64,000 nucleotides of DNA from NCBI RefSeq assembly GCF_031143425.1, contig NC_090438.1, positions 778,421,138-778,485,137 of the forward strand. Direction: 5' to 3'. The number at the start of each line of letters is the position of its first letter. Position 1 is the stretch's first letter. The notes under the pieces were generated by a model. It did no database searches. It worked only from the letters and a program-made list of their open reading frames with translations, and had not been told where the DNA came from. A program made the translations under genes and the position numbers. Source of the DNA: Pleurodeles waltl (Eukaryota > Chordata > Amphibia > Caudata > Salamandridae). Positions 49,530-61,449 of this stretch are shown here, piece after piece.

Positions 49530-49546
49530 GCATAATTATTAGGCAA
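49530..49546 (+). promoter_or_regulatory. Inner left transposase binding site (putative)
   Basis: GCATAATTATTAGGCAA, 174 bp inside the outer site and just 5' of the transposase start codon. An exact inverted copy is at 50702-50718. Confidence 0.6.
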
Positions 49547-49565
49547 CTTCCTTTCCTTTGGCAGA

Positions 49566-50582
49566 ATGGGTCAAAAGAAGGACTTGACAGGCTCAGAAAA
49601 GTCAAAAATAGTGAGATATCTTGCAGAGGGATGCAGCACTCTTAAAATTGCAAAGCTTCTGAAGCGTGATCATCGAACAATCAAGCGTTTCATTCAAAAT
49701 AGTCAACAGGGTCGCAAGAAGCGTGTGGAAAAACCAAGGTGCAAAATAACTGCCCATGAACTGAGAAAAGTCAAGCGTGCAGCTGCCACGATGCCACTTG
49801 CCACCAGTTTGGCCATATTTCAGAGCTGCAACATCACTGGAGTGCCCAAAAGCACAAGGTGTGCAATACTCAGAGACATGGCCAAGGTAAGAAAGGCTGA
49901 AAGACGACCACCACTGAACAAGACACACAAGCTGAAACGTCAAGACTGGGCCAAGAAATATCTCAAGACTGATTTTTCTAAGGTTTTATGGACTGATGAA
50001 ATGAGAGTGAGTCTTGATGGGCCAGATAGATGGGCCCGTGGCTGGATTGGTAAAGGGCAGAGAGCTCCAGTCCGACTCAGACGCCAGCAAGGTGGAGGTG
50101 GAGTACTGGTTTGGGCTGGTATCATCAAAGATGAGCCTGTGGGGCCTTTTCGGGTTGAGGATGGAGTCAAGCTCAACTCCCAGTCCTACTGCCAGTTCCT
50201 GGAAGACACCTTCTTCAAGCAGTGGTACAGGAAGAAGTCTGCATCCTTCAAGAAAAACATGATTTTCATGCAGGACAATGCTCCATCACACGCGTCCAAG
50301 TACTCCACAGTGTGGCTGGCAAGAAAGGGTATAAAAGAAGGAAATCTAATGACATGGCCTCCTTGTTCACCTGATCTGAACCCCATTGAGAACCTGTGGT
50401 CCATCATCAAATGTGAGATTTACAAGGAGGGAAAACAGTACACCTCTCTGAACAGTGTCTGGGAGGCTGTGGTTGCTGCTGCACGCAATGTTGATGGTGA
50501 ACAGATCAAAACACTGACAGAATCCATGGATGGCAGGCTTTTGAGTGTCCTTGCAAAGAAAGGTGGCTATATTGGTCACTGA
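49566..50582 (+). CDS. Tc1-like DDE transposase, 338 aa, intact
   Basis: Catalyses cut-and-paste transposition of its own element into TA sites in the nucleus. Residues 1-60 hold the first helix-turn-helix (LTGSEKSKIVRYLAEGCS, IAKLLKRDHRTIKRFI), followed by a basic GRKKR stretch and a second DNA-binding half (about 62-115) that begins ITAHELRKVKR and includes TGVPKSTRCAILRDM. The catalytic triad is D144 (LWTDEMRV), D237 (MQDNAPSH) and E275 (SPDLNPIENLW). The last two are 37 residues apart, the DD37E spacing, not the DD34E of classic Tc1. A glycine-rich GGGG lies at 176-179. The length is full for the family and no stop or frameshift is present. The ATG at 49566 lies just inside the inner left repeat and is the first possible start that keeps the N-terminal helix. 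No introns. Confidence 0.97.
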   Translation: MGQKKDLTGSEKSKIVRYLAEGCSTLKIAKLLKRDHRTIKRFIQNSQQGRKKRVEKPRCKITAHELRKVKRAAATMPLATSLAIFQSCNITGVPKSTRCAILRDMAKVRKAERRPPLNKTHKLKRQDWAKKYLKTDFSKVLWTDEMRVSLDGPDRWARGWIGKGQRAPVRLRRQQGGGGVLVWAGIIKDEPVGPFRVEDGVKLNSQSYCQFLEDTFFKQWYRKKSASFKKNMIFMQDNAPSHASKYSTVWLARKGIKEGNLMTWPPCSPDLNPIENLWSIIKCEIYKEGKQYTSLNSVWEAVVAAARNVDGEQIKTLTESMDGRLLSVLAKKGGYIGH

Positions 50583-50701
50583 TTTGTTTTTGTTTTGTTT
50601 TTGAATGTCAGAAATGTATATTTGTGAATGTTGAGATGTTATATTGGTTTCACTGGTAATAATAAATAATTGAAATGGGTATATATTTGTTTTTTGTTAA
50701 G

Positions 50702-50718
50702 TTGCCTAATAATTATGC
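50702..50718 (-). promoter_or_regulatory. Inner right transposase binding site (putative)
   Basis: The inverted exact copy of the site at 49530-49546, about 120 bp after the transposase stop codon. Confidence 0.6.
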
Positions 50719-50885
50719 ACAGTAATAGTCACCTGCACACACAGATATCCCCCTAACATAGCTAAAACTAAAAACAAACTAAAAACTACTTCCAAAAATA
50801 TTCAGCTTTGATATTAATGAGTTTTTTGGGTTCATTGAGAACATGGTTGTTGTTCAATAATAAAATTAATCCTCAAAAATACAAC

Positions 50886-50902
50886 TTGCCTAATAATTCT
50901 GC
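50886..50902 (-). promoter_or_regulatory. Outer right transposase binding site (putative)
   Basis: The inverted exact copy of the outer left site, 8 bp from the right end of the element. Confidence 0.6.
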
Positions 50903-50905
50903 ACT

Positions 50906-50910
<5 letters not shown>

Positions 50911-50960
<50 letters not shown>

Positions 50961-50980
50961 GACACACACACACACGTATA
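50911..50980. repeat. (TA)n(CA)n microsatellite, right of the Tc1-like insert
   Basis: A continuation of the host microsatellite into which the transposon inserted. Begins with the right TA duplication. Confidence 0.9.
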
Positions 50981-51112
50981 GGCACACATTCACAAAGCTA
51001 TGCAAAAAAAACGGGACAGGCCAGATAAAGTGAGAGTAAAGTGTTTAGTCCTTCTTTTATGTCTGACCTGTCCCGGTTTTTGCTCCTCAAAATCTCGCCA
51101 CCCTAACTCTAA

Positions 51113-51302
51113 CCAGTGCTTGAAATGGAAAAATAGAAGCGCAGGTACTCTGTATCAGAGTACCTACTTGTTTCTGAGAAGTGCTGGTACTCTTCAATTA
51201 AAAGTATTACGTTTATCTTGAAAAGTGCAGGTACCCTCCCTCTCAAAATAGAAAAGTGCTGGTACTCAGTACCGGACAGTACCGGCCCATTTAAAGCACT
51301 GG
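51113..51302. mobile_element. Small MITE with CCAGTGCTT termini
   Basis: The left end is CCAGTGCTTGAAATGG. The right end, reverse complemented, is CCAGTGCTTTAAATGG, matching 15 of 16. The interior has repeated GGTACTC words and a palindromic TACTCTGTATCAGAGTA. It abuts the hAT-like element with only a few bases between. No clear target duplication was found, so the superfamily is not assigned. Confidence 0.6.
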
Positions 51303-54041
51303 ACTGACTATAGCTCTTTTCTGAAATCCGGAACATTCGGTAAGTCCGATATACTAAGATGGCATTCCTGAGTCGGGATGCATAACAGGAAAAGTTTTGC
51401 CTCGGTCCTGGCTTGGTTGCCTGCCACAGTGAGTTCAGGTCGGGTGACCCTGCTCGTGGCCTAACTAAAGCGGTATCCTTACGCCGCCAGCCTTTTCACA
51501 TGTGTCCAGCCGCGTGCATGGGCAGCCCCACTTGTAACACACTTCGCAGTGGCTCTGTAGCGAGGCCATGAAACCCTGAAAGAAGGCAGCACGGGTTTTT
51601 GGCTCTGTACGTTTCGTTCAGCTCCACCTTCTGTCCCATTTACCGGAATAAAGGGCAAGAAGTGGATTTCTGCCGCCCTTTTCTGTTCCGTCCCTGGCAT
51701 TGAAAGGGGACTTGCTGTTGAATAATGAATTTTTCAAGTGCTCTCCCATCCACTAATGAATTCCGACAACCCTCCTTTGTGTCCTGGTCCCTTTCCGGGA
51801 TGGCAGCCAGCAGGGTTGTAGTCCACTGGGGGTGCCGGCAGTACACAAAAGAAGGTAATGCAGAGGAAGGGACGGGGTCCATGTATGAGCATGTCTGGGA
51901 TCGCACAGCCAGGAGTACACATACTTTTTTTTTGTGAGCAGACATAGCCTGGCTGAAAACTTTGCAAGGCATCATATCCACACAACACTGTGTTCCATCT
52001 CACATTCTTATAGCATGCTCAAGTGTTCATTTCACGCCACGACGTCAAGCCTTACCACTCTGAGCTGATGCAACAGCGGATCAGGTTGAGTTCTTGCTGC
52101 AAAAATCCGGGTTAACCTGCAGGTCACGTGTTCATGTTGTGGCAGGGCCAACGCAGCCGATCATCCTTTTATAGTCCTTATGGGGAGTGACTTTTGATGT
52201 ACAAGTATGTCAAGAAACTATTCATTTTGTTCTGGATTCTATTAATGCTTGTCTAGGGAGCCTCATTGCACTAGAATCCTGCCCACTGTATTTTCTGTTT
52301 CTGCCCTCTCCCATCCGTATTCTGCAGCTTACTGTCGCCTGGGGCTGGATAAAGCTCTAGGCCCATCATACCTTCTTCATTTCCATAGTCCACGAAGTGC
52401 TCATTGGAACAGCTCCCTGCCCTTCAAGTGACCATGTCTTACGTAAAGGCAATACACTCTTTATGTTCCTTCATTAAAAAAAACATAAATTGCACATTTT
52501 AAGTAGATGATACATAGTTCAATGCAAAAGACCACAAATCTCAGAGCGTTCCACAAGTGCACAAGTCTGTTTTCTTTGTCAAGAGATCTCTACAGTTACC
52601 CGTGTGTGTGTCTCACTTTCTGTCTGACTGAAGGGGCTCATACAGGCCCGGTACTTGGGGTCCATTACAGTGGAAGCTTTCTGTTGATTCGCCCCTCTAG
52701 AGAAGCAAACACAGAAGAGAAGTGAAAAGAAGGCAACAAGAACAGTTCACTGCAAGCACTCTCCTTCAGTCTTAACTTGGGTGGGAGACCGTTATCTGCC
52801 CATGAGGAAGGGACCCCTGCAAATCTGGATCTTTCTGGCCTTCTGGCGGTTTTGGGGAGAGGGGACGGCAGATAAGGGTCTGCTCCATCTCACTGGAGCG
52901 CCACCACTGGCTCACTATGATCCCCATTATTTCCTCCTGGTCTGGCAGTGTGGCCCCAGTTTATTCTCCCTGTTCCATCCTGGGGTTCTCGTAGGGGTGC
53001 TGTGCCAAAGCGCACACGGCCCATTCCTCCTCTGTCCAGCAAGCTCCTCGACCCCCTTCGCACCTTTTTATTTGTTTGTCTTCTGCAATATTCGGTTAAA
53101 ATCCTTTCCATTTACCTTATTTCATTTTTATTTTTATTTTTTTATTTTTTTTGCAGGTGCAAATCTTCTTGGTGATTTAAACCATTTTTCATGCCTTCAG
53201 AGCAGGAAGTAAAATCGGGAAGGGGGTCTTCTTGTACATTGTGTCCTTTGGGCACCCTACCTTGCTCTGCGTCCCTCCTCGCTCCCTGACAAACGCATTT
53301 AAAATTAGACCGAAATTACCTTAAATCCTCCCTGGGCGATTGTTTTCTTGTTTTCGCCTTTGTCTCCAGCCCTTGTTACGTGATAGGTATGTGGCTGTTT
53401 GCCCGCATATGGCAGGCCTGTTGTGTTCTCTGCTAGAAGTGCCTTTGTTAGCAGGCGGTCATTGTGTGGTAAGCCAACACGGAGCCCATCTAATATTTAT
53501 CTCGCCCACTACAATGGTGTATCCCCGGGGAGCGCACATTATGCCGTTTTTGTGGTAACAGAGGCTATCCAAGTTGTGTCCCGAGGCTACCCCACCTTAT
53601 CATAGCGCCTTGTGGCAAGCATTATGAAAGAGTAGCAGCATACACTATTTTGAAAACGTTGTCTTTGACATTAGACTCGCTGTGTTTTTAGCTTTAATCT
53701 CTGCCCGTCTTTCAGTCGAGTGCTTCATCTGCGTCAAAGGCTGATGGTAAAAAATAAGTCTGGGCGCTCGAAAATGTGTACCGTGCCCACCACCTCCTAC
53801 CACCGGCACAACTTAAGCGCTCTGAAAAGACTAGGTTGGCTCGGCTGACCAGCATGCATGGGAGGAAAACGCTGTACAATTTTCGTTGTTTCAGATGCTA
53901 CGATGATCCGTCAACATTTCAAAAACGACATCTTGGAAATTCTTCCGGGCCGTGTCATGGTTCACAGCCACGGTAGGAACATTTGAGCAGATCTAGAAGC
54001 GGAGTTACAAAACATGTCAAACATATCCGCTTCTGTCCTCT
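51303..54041. other. Unassigned region
   Basis: More GC-balanced than the neighbours. A T-rich run ending TTTTTTGCAG at 53.12-53.157 kb resembles a splice acceptor, but the following frame is short and unrecognised. The overlapping frames at 51.48-52.0 and 52.8-53.2 kb are shadows of each other. Confidence 0.35.
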
Positions 54042-54110
54042 CTAAAAGTATGAGCGGCTCCTTCCGTATCCTTGTTCACAATAACTCTTCAAATGTTTCA
54101 CTTTGCCCAC

Positions 54111-54342
54111 CTTCTGGGAATAACACTTCAGCCACCCTCTTATTCCACTGATGAGGGCTGATGAAATTTGCAGTGGCTTCCAAGTAACACAAGCTCTGTA
54201 ATTGTTTATTAATTCGAATAATGTTCCAGATCTAAGGTCAGTCTCTGACACAATGCGTTTGGCAGCTCCTCCAATAGCATCTTGTGCATTACAGCCAATA
54301 ATCACACCAGGAAGATTTGGAATAGAAAGCAATCTGTTCATA
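54111..54342 (-). other. Candidate host exon (unidentified protein)
   Basis: On the minus strand a ~27-base T tract ends in AAG, a strong polypyrimidine tract and acceptor. An open segment follows, coding MNRLLSIPNLPGVIIGCNAQ and onward through GGAAKRIVSETDLRSG, LFELINNYRACVTWKP and SALISGIRGWLKCYSQK. A CAGAAG|GTGGGC donor-like site lies at 54111/54110. The composition is varied and protein-like, unlike the simple-sequence frames elsewhere. I do not recognise the protein. It could equally be a fragment of a processed pseudogene or an unfamiliar transposon protein. No partner exon was found. Confidence 0.4.
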
Positions 54343-54371
54343 CTTAAAAAAAAAAAAAAAAAAAAAAAAAG

Positions 54372-57300
54372 ACTGGCACACAGTTTGCGCCCAGTTTTCC
54401 CCTTCTTGTCTATTCTTGACCGTACCTTTTCCCCCCCAACTTTAAGATGCAAAGGAGATGCTAATTAGCAGACAGGTTGCTCACAGTTGACTACCTCCCC
54501 ATGTGTTACTCATTTAGAAAAGAAACAAAACAGGTTACGCCTTCCGACTTTGCCGGTGCTTTTCACCGCGGGCAAAAGGAAGAAACCAAATGGTTATTGC
54601 TGTTGCTGAATAGCATTAAAGAAAGAAAAAAAAAAACTACAGTGGGGTGGTATATCCTGGCGCATGCCTCATCCTGCATTTGTCATTATATTGTGGAGGC
54701 CCTTGTGTGATGTCATATACATGGCAGTGCGTCATGAATCCGCAGGGGACTTTTTTTGTCCTCTTTACTGTAATACGCCAAACCGGTGGATGCCCATCTT
54801 GGAGTGATTAAAAAAATAATAATACAAAAGCACATAATTTAGATAGACGGTATTCAGCAGCAATTTGCAGTCAGCTGACCCTCAAATCAAGAAAACAGCT
54901 TTTTTTTTTTTTTTTTTTTTTAAATACATATTTGCAAAAAGAGGACAGGTTCAGGTTCATGGGGAAGTAAGTAAACACAGCTGACTGGCGGAAGCAGCTT
55001 GGAGCAAGTAAATGTGTGGGAATAACTGAGAATCTAGATAGGAAGGAGGGTTTCAGTAAAAGCCACAAAGCTGACAGGGAGATGTGGGCTTGTTGGGGAA
55101 GAAGAGCTACATGGAGAGATGCGAGACGGGAGTAGCACCAGGAAAGAAAACAAGGAGAAATCTGCACTTGTGTGGTGCTGAAAGAAGAAAAAAGTGTCGC
55201 CTTTATGTGGAGCTGTGAAGGAATTAAAGTCATCTAATCGGAAGGATGGTAAAAAGCTATGCTGCCATGGATAGACAAACACGTGACTAAGAAAGTCATC
55301 AAATAGGAAGCAGGCAAATGAGATAGACAAGAACGTCAACCAGTGTTATGCCACGGGATGTCCCAAAGACCACAGGCACTTCCATTATACACAATAGGTC
55401 TTCTTCAGCAGACATTAAAAGCTGTCTGTAAGCAAGACCTAAAAATGTGACCTTAGATGTACGACTGAAGCTGCTAGAGCTTTTCCACAAAATATTGCAG
55501 AGCAGGGCCTGTTGTTCCTACAAATCTAGTTTATGAATATTTTGATGTTAGTGCATGACACTCCATTGGCCTTCACCATTCCCACCGTCCAGCAGATGTA
55601 GTCCTCGGTCTCCACCCATCTTCCTTTTATTGGCGCTGCTTACTTTGATAAATGCAATTCACCCAGCTTCAGTCCAAATACATCCTGACCCCGCCTCCTG
55701 GGTCCCACCACCGAATATCCAAACCCGTTTCATCGACAGATACACCACAAGCTCTACCCCTTGAGTCCAGATCCTGCTGGCACATGAAGTCTCTCCTACC
55801 TACGCCCTACCCGCACCCTACCCCTGAGTGTACCTGCTTCCCACACAAAAATGATGATCCACTCAGGACCCGCACAAACCTGCTAGAATTCCGGAAAATG
55901 CACCTACTGTTTTTCTGCCGTTTTGCTTCACATCAAAAATATTTTTATGTAAGTGCAGCCGGGATCTGGCTTCCCATGGTGCACAGTCAGTACGAAATAA
56001 TGTGTTATTGATATCCTTGCTTTCATGCTGTACGTCGAGGTAAAGACGGCTCCTGGTAATAGCACACTGTATATTAAATAAGTGATTGAAAGTGGCGGAG
56101 GCAGCGATTAAGAGATTATAGTCATCAGACTCCCATTTGAACGCCCAACACGTTTTAAAGCTGATATTCAGTACCTAGGTGAATATCTAACACGTTCCTT
56201 TTTTATATTGTGTTATTTACCCAAGTTTAAAAAGACTATTAAAAGACGAGAGACAACACTGCATTCGCATTCTCCCATCATTTGCCTTCGCTGTGATGAC
56301 TTTGCGCTAGGCAGGTTTCTCGACAAATGAATGAGCCGTAGATGTCTGTTGCCCAGGGTTACATAAATTCATGTGTGGACTGCTGAGGCTTCTTGTTGGG
56401 GAGCTTGATTTGAATAGTTCTTTCAAGCGTATGACGACGTTTTACTGGACATACACTGACAGCTCAGATTGGTGTGCCGCCGGGCATTCCGCCCTGTTAA
56501 TGCCCCTGTTAAGCGCACTACTCAGTTTGTTAGCGGGTAGCTGATTTATGTGTTTCCCGCCTTCTTTTAAAATGTGTGCCCACAGCTCCCTCGGGTCATT
56601 CGCACTAAACCCACAATTGTGCATATACATTATTTATTACAACCTATTACTGCTATTTTTTCATCAAATACACCCACACGAAAATGTACATCGTTGGATA
56701 CACTTCCAAAGAAGCACTTCTCAGAATTCTCTTTCAGTTCTCCACACCCAGCGAGTTAAATTGTCTACAGCAGTATTCCATACTGGATCTACTGGGTGTC
56801 TGCGCTGCAGGTTGCATTATTCCTAAATTCTTCAACATGTACTACATTTACTGCATTCTTATCGCGAACTTGGTCCTACTTTGCGAGCCCTTCACAGCAG
56901 TAGCCATACTTCAACATTACCAAGCCTGCTACTGTGAACCGAAGAGAGTTTGCAGACATTTTGTGCCACAAGTTAATAATATCCCTGGGTGGCTTGATGT
57001 CTGGGACTACAAGGATGCCCTTCTGGGAAACAAAGGCCATTGTATGAAGTGTCCTGCCAGTCTCCTGACTCGAGCCAAGAGAGGAAGCATCCCTTTGTGT
57101 TTATGGACCACGAGCCAAGTGATTGGTGTCAAGCTTTAGACCAGAAGGCAGGCGCGCGCACACACAGGCACATTCGCAACCCAATAACAGTGTCTTTAAT
57201 CTGTGAAGAGTGATTGCAGAAACCTAGTGACTGATTCTAGTGTTGCCTCTTCATCATCTCACAGACTCTTACCCTTTATGAGCTTCAACCGTTATATTTT

Positions 57301-58217
57301 ACACATGGTTTCTAAAGCAATTACTTTTTTGAGAAAATAAGATTTGAAATGTTTTAATGTAGGTATGATTTTATTTGTAAAAATCGACGTTGTTGGTGTT
57401 TGTGCAGCACACATTAGCCATTTGTAGTTGGCTCTCTGTGGTGTTATCTTTGACATTCCAGTACTACTGTGAATGTCTAATAAATATTCTTGTGATACGT
57501 TTATGGGTTTCTGGTACACATATGACAGCATGGTGCACCTTGCTTGTTGTGAGCTTAGTAGATGGACTTATATATATATGGTCATCTATTATGTTGAAGT
57601 GATTGGACGTGATTTGAAAGATTTCAGCGGAGGTTGAATCATGTTTGTGTAAGAAAGCTTAGGTGGTGTGGGGGATTTAGTAGATGCTTTGCCCAGTGTC
57701 TAGAGTTTATCTTAATTTGGTATTGCCATCTTCAGGATGTGACAAATTGGTATTGACATTTTCAGGATGTGACAAACCTGCCATTCTTGATAGTTAAGTT
57801 TATGGCATAACTTTTTGGGATGTGTGCAATCTGCTCTCGGTCTTCTGTTGGACGTTTTGTAATGCAAGTTATGGTTGATACTGTTAAAGCCTCTTTGGTA
57901 GTTAACAAGAAGCGCTTTCAGAACCACGTTGAAGGCATGTGGACTCTTCTGTCTGTGTTCTAGTGGATGTTTTTTGTTTAAAGGTTCTTGGTTCATATTG
58001 TTGGGAGCCGTCTAGTAGCCAGCTGGGTATCATGTCTGAAGTGTTGTGGATGAGTTAGGAGTACTCTGCCTAATGTATTTTTTGGCTGTGTATGTGTGGC
58101 ACAGTGGGTGCCTCACACTCACAACCATCCATGTACCAGGGTGCACACAAGATCGAAAACTCACAAGCACATACAGATGCACACACCCATTCACAGCATA
58201 CACGGATACATTCTCGT

Positions 58218-58219
<2 letters not shown>
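54372..58219. other. Unassigned region with a reversed poly(A) segment
   Basis: A T tract at about 54900-54920 is followed by purine-rich DNA to about 55.26 kb, that is, a C/T-rich segment ending in poly(A) on the minus strand, like the one at 38.6 kb. A 151-codon plus frame at 56684-57139 has no recognisable motif. Near 57.72-57.77 kb a short phrase, 'TTTTCAGGATGTGACAAA', is duplicated in tandem (period about 38 bp). Confidence 0.4.

Positions 58220-58283
<64 letters not shown>
58220..58283. repeat. (CA)n microsatellite
   Basis: About 32 CA repeats, preceded by CA-rich text from 58.1 kb. It produces artificial His-Thr and Val-Cys frames. Confidence 0.97.
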
Positions 58284-58290
<7 letters not shown>

Positions 58291-61200
58291 CTTTAGTAAT
58301 GACTTACTTGCAGATGCCTAGATGGTTTCTGGAGGCTTTGGGGGAGGAAACGACTGATTGGTTAACCTTGTCATAGATTGGGTTGGTGGTCAGTGAGAGT
58401 TGCTGACACCACCCCACTCTGTTACAAGAAATCCCTGATTAGCATTGAGCTGTGGGCTCATCAGGGTTTTAAACTGAAGCACCCAGGTCCGAATCTGTGT
58501 TGACGTTCCCCTTTGTCATGAGAGGAAGGATCCAAAGGCCTTTGCCTGGCTGAAGAAGTTATGCTCTGAGGGCTGTGAAATCTTCAGCCCAGCAAAGTTT
58601 GGGTCAGGCTGCCAGGCGCCTGTGTGTTTCGCGTGTGTACAGCACCCGGCTGTTGGACTAGTCTATGAAGAGTGTCTTGTTAGGCTGACCTTGGCTCAGC
58701 CTTATTGATACTCTTCATGGTTTCGAAAGTGTGGGCCCCGGCCCCTCTGCTCTTACTGATGGGCCTTGCTGGCATGTCTTGTTATCACCTACTGCTGGGG
58801 TCGATGAGATAGGCAGCAATAAGACACGTGTGGTAAGTTTTTGTGTGGCATGTTCTGCAGCAATAATTCCACCAATATAAGTTTTATGTTTTGGTTGAGG
58901 TTGATGCGTTAGGTGAGTCATCAAATTGTTGATTCCAAATACTGTCTGCAATTGAGAGAAAAAAGTGTTAATATGTCACTATCATATAGACCTGCGTATC
59001 TTGTGTGATATTAAATGATTTATATTGGATAGCTGTTGGTTAGTATTGAATAAAGGCAGTCAATACTTTGCCAGCTCTTTTACACCAGAAAAGTGCAGAT
59101 GGATGTGGTCTTTCTGGAATAAATGCAGACACATGGTTGGAATTGAGAGGTCCCATGATGGTTACCACTAGCAAGCTATCCCAAGCACAACACAATGTTT
59201 TTTTGTTTTTCTTGTTTCAGCTCTATTTAATTCTGCCTTTTCTGTTGCATTAATTTCTCCCTTTTTAGGCATTGCTTGAAAGTGCAGCTATATGTTAGAT
59301 GTATTGTTACCAAGTCTTTATGATATACATAAGTTAAATCTAGACCGGTTGGCTTTGCTAATGTGTGTTCCTCTATACACCTCTCCCATTTTCACACAAA
59401 CCCATAATGTTTTTGACCAATAAAACAAAGAAGCTTTTTTGTTTATTTTGAAAAATAGGTGTGCGGTAGATAGGCAAACATCAAGGACTCAACTGTGAAA
59501 ATTCACAACATTAAAGGGGCTGGGGTGTTAATTAACTTAAATGGTTAAATGACCTTCTTTCACCAACTTAAAGATAATATCTTGTAAGCTTTAATGTTCA
59601 ATTTCCTCCGTTTGTGATGGGCCTGACTTTTGCATTGCGTAGAAGACAATTCTCCACTGTTAGCCATTCCACTGTCGTAAAATGCTTAATTTTCAGTGTA
59701 CACCTGGGATAATTCTCCCCACATGTTAATTGTTTGTTTTTTAGTTGCTTCTTACCAGTGTTCAGGTAGAGCAAGTATATTGCTTCTGAAAGTTCTTTTC
59801 CAGCACAGTTGCTGGCATATTGCGTCTTCTGTTCAAGCATTTCCCATTTGCGGAATCTGGACTCTCTGTATGCGTCTCTTTTACATCCTCTGCTTCAGTA
59901 CCTTGGTTTATTAGTCTCACCTACTAGGCAGTGCATGTACTGTCTATTGCAAGACATATTGTTCCCTTAGAGTGAGCTTAGAGCCCGCGCATTGCTTACC
60001 ATTAGTTGTCTTCTTTGCCATTCTCATTTTCATAGATCTTATTCATTAGTAGTTTTGGGCTTTCCTTTCTTTTCTTGTTTTATCTCATCACTGGTGCATG
60101 ACATATCACTGTGTCCTTATACTTCTTGCTTTTACAGGTGATACTTTTTTCTTTTTGTTTAAACACTTTGCGAGTGTGCATGTGTTTTCCTGCTGTCTCC
60201 CTCTTTTGCTAGTCTCCCCTCCTCCGCCTGTCTGTGTTATTCTCTCTCTCCAGTGTGCTTCTCCCCTCTTGCCCCTGTGATTCTTCCTTGCCAGCTCCCC
60301 ATTGCTGTCCTTTGCCCATTTGATCCTCCCACCCATAACTCCTGAGTTGGTTTTGGTTCCCCTAGTCATGCCCCAATTTTGCTTCTTCCTCACTGACCCA
60401 CCCCCGTCCCCCATGTTGCTCCCTCTCCACCTGCTTTTAAAAAATAATGCTTTTCCATGCTTTTTTGTTGTTGTCCTTATTAGTTACTGATTCAACTTGG
60501 ATTGGTAACTAAAAAGAAAAACAAGCATTGGCGTAGCCAGTAGGCCTTTGCTTTAGGACCTTATAAGTATTTAGCCATGCAGCACATTAAACCTTTATCA
60601 GAAATAAACTGTTTTTGTGCATTCCTTCGTACACTTGGCATTAGACTCTAATGGTAAGAACATCCACTGTAGGGCACCACAATAAAAATAGCCTTTGAAA
60701 GAAACATGATCATGTAGCCATAAAATCAAACCCTACAGAGCGTAACAACATGAAAAGAGAAGGGCAGAGAGCATTGCAGTGTAACCATATATTCAACCCC
60801 TAGACTGCATAGTGCAGTACACATTTTCAGGCCTAGCAGACCTGCTAGAATATTATTACAAACAAAGCCTTTAGAACACACGCTGCTCCGAGCTGTAAAG
60901 GCTCCTGCCATGAGGGAGATTAAAAAGACATTGAATGTTGGGAGAGGTTATGATTTAGGCCTCCCACCCCCCCACCCCCCCCAGCCTGGTGTGGGGGCCT
61001 AGAAGATGAGATGTACAGATGGAGCACGTTGTTTTGAACGTTTTGGTGTTGGTCCCATCGCCTTAGGACCACCACAGGCTGAATAACGTGCAAAAATGTG
61101 ATGTATTGGGAATGTCTTGCAATGCATTATGAGGTGAGTTTCCAGAGTGCAGTGAGTATTGTCCCTCCTGCTGTGCCGGGGAGAGTTGTGTTGAGGGTTT

Positions 61201-61449
61201 CTCTTGTGTTTGTTCTATTTAAAAGGCGCCAGTTTGTATATTTTTTCAGTGGCTAAACTTGGCAAGAATTTAGAAAAGGGGCTGCAAATTTGACCGGTGC
61301 TCACTTAAAGCACACCAATCTTCCTTTCGAGATTGTGCTATATAAAATTGAAAGAAAAAGGAAAAAAAAAAAAAACCCTACAGCTTTGTCCGGTGCAAAC
61401 ACCACAAAGAAACACCAAGATGCCAGGGGAGGAAATAACACACCGCCAC
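58284..61449. other. Unassigned region
   Basis: C/T-rich on the plus strand at 60.06-60.50 kb, ending in TTTTAAAAAATAATG. A C-rich run lies at about 60.96-60.98 kb. No exon or element with recognisable termini. Confidence 0.4.

Larger units (their letters stand above)
49348..50910 (+). mobile_element. Tc1-like DNA transposon, DD37E type, apparently complete
   Basis: A 1563-bp element flanked by TA, with termini CAGGGAGTGCAGAATTATTA and, reverse complemented, TAGGGAGTGCAGAATTATTA (24 of 25 outer bases match). Each end carries two copies of a 17-base site. The outer version is GCAGAATTATTAGGCAA at 49356-49372 and, inverted, 50886-50902. The inner version is GCATAATTATTAGGCAA at 49530-49546 and, inverted, 50702-50718. 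This is an IR/DR layout with ~200-bp arms. One uninterrupted transposase ORF fills the middle. I recall near-identical elements in fish and lampreys, so recent horizontal spread is plausible. The first base of the right terminus is mutated (C to T on the reverse strand). Confidence 0.95.
48915..51105. mobile_element. hAT-like non-autonomous element split by a Tc1-like insertion
   Basis: The left end TAGGGTGACTAGACGTCCCG and the right end, reverse complemented, TAGGGTGGCGAGATTTTGAG agree in 11 of the first 13 bases. The flanking 8-mers AGTATAGC and ACTCTAAC agree in 5 of 8, compatible with an old 8-bp hAT duplication. Without the 1563-bp Tc1-like insert the element is about 630 bp, has no coding capacity, and repeats GTCCCGGTTTTT several times. 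Its internal GT/TA microsatellite provided the TA target for the insert. Confidence 0.5.

Noticed and set aside
52781..53212. A 143-codon frame preceding a TTTTTTGCAG acceptor-like site
   Set aside because: The frame runs straight through the acceptor-like site and the T-rich tract. No homology recognised.
56684..57139. A 151-codon plus-strand frame
   Set aside because: No recognisable motif, no splice or promoter context. A frame this long is not surprising in 64 kb.
58030..58376. Five overlapping frames around 58.2 kb
   Set aside because: Artefacts of the (CA)n microsatellite.
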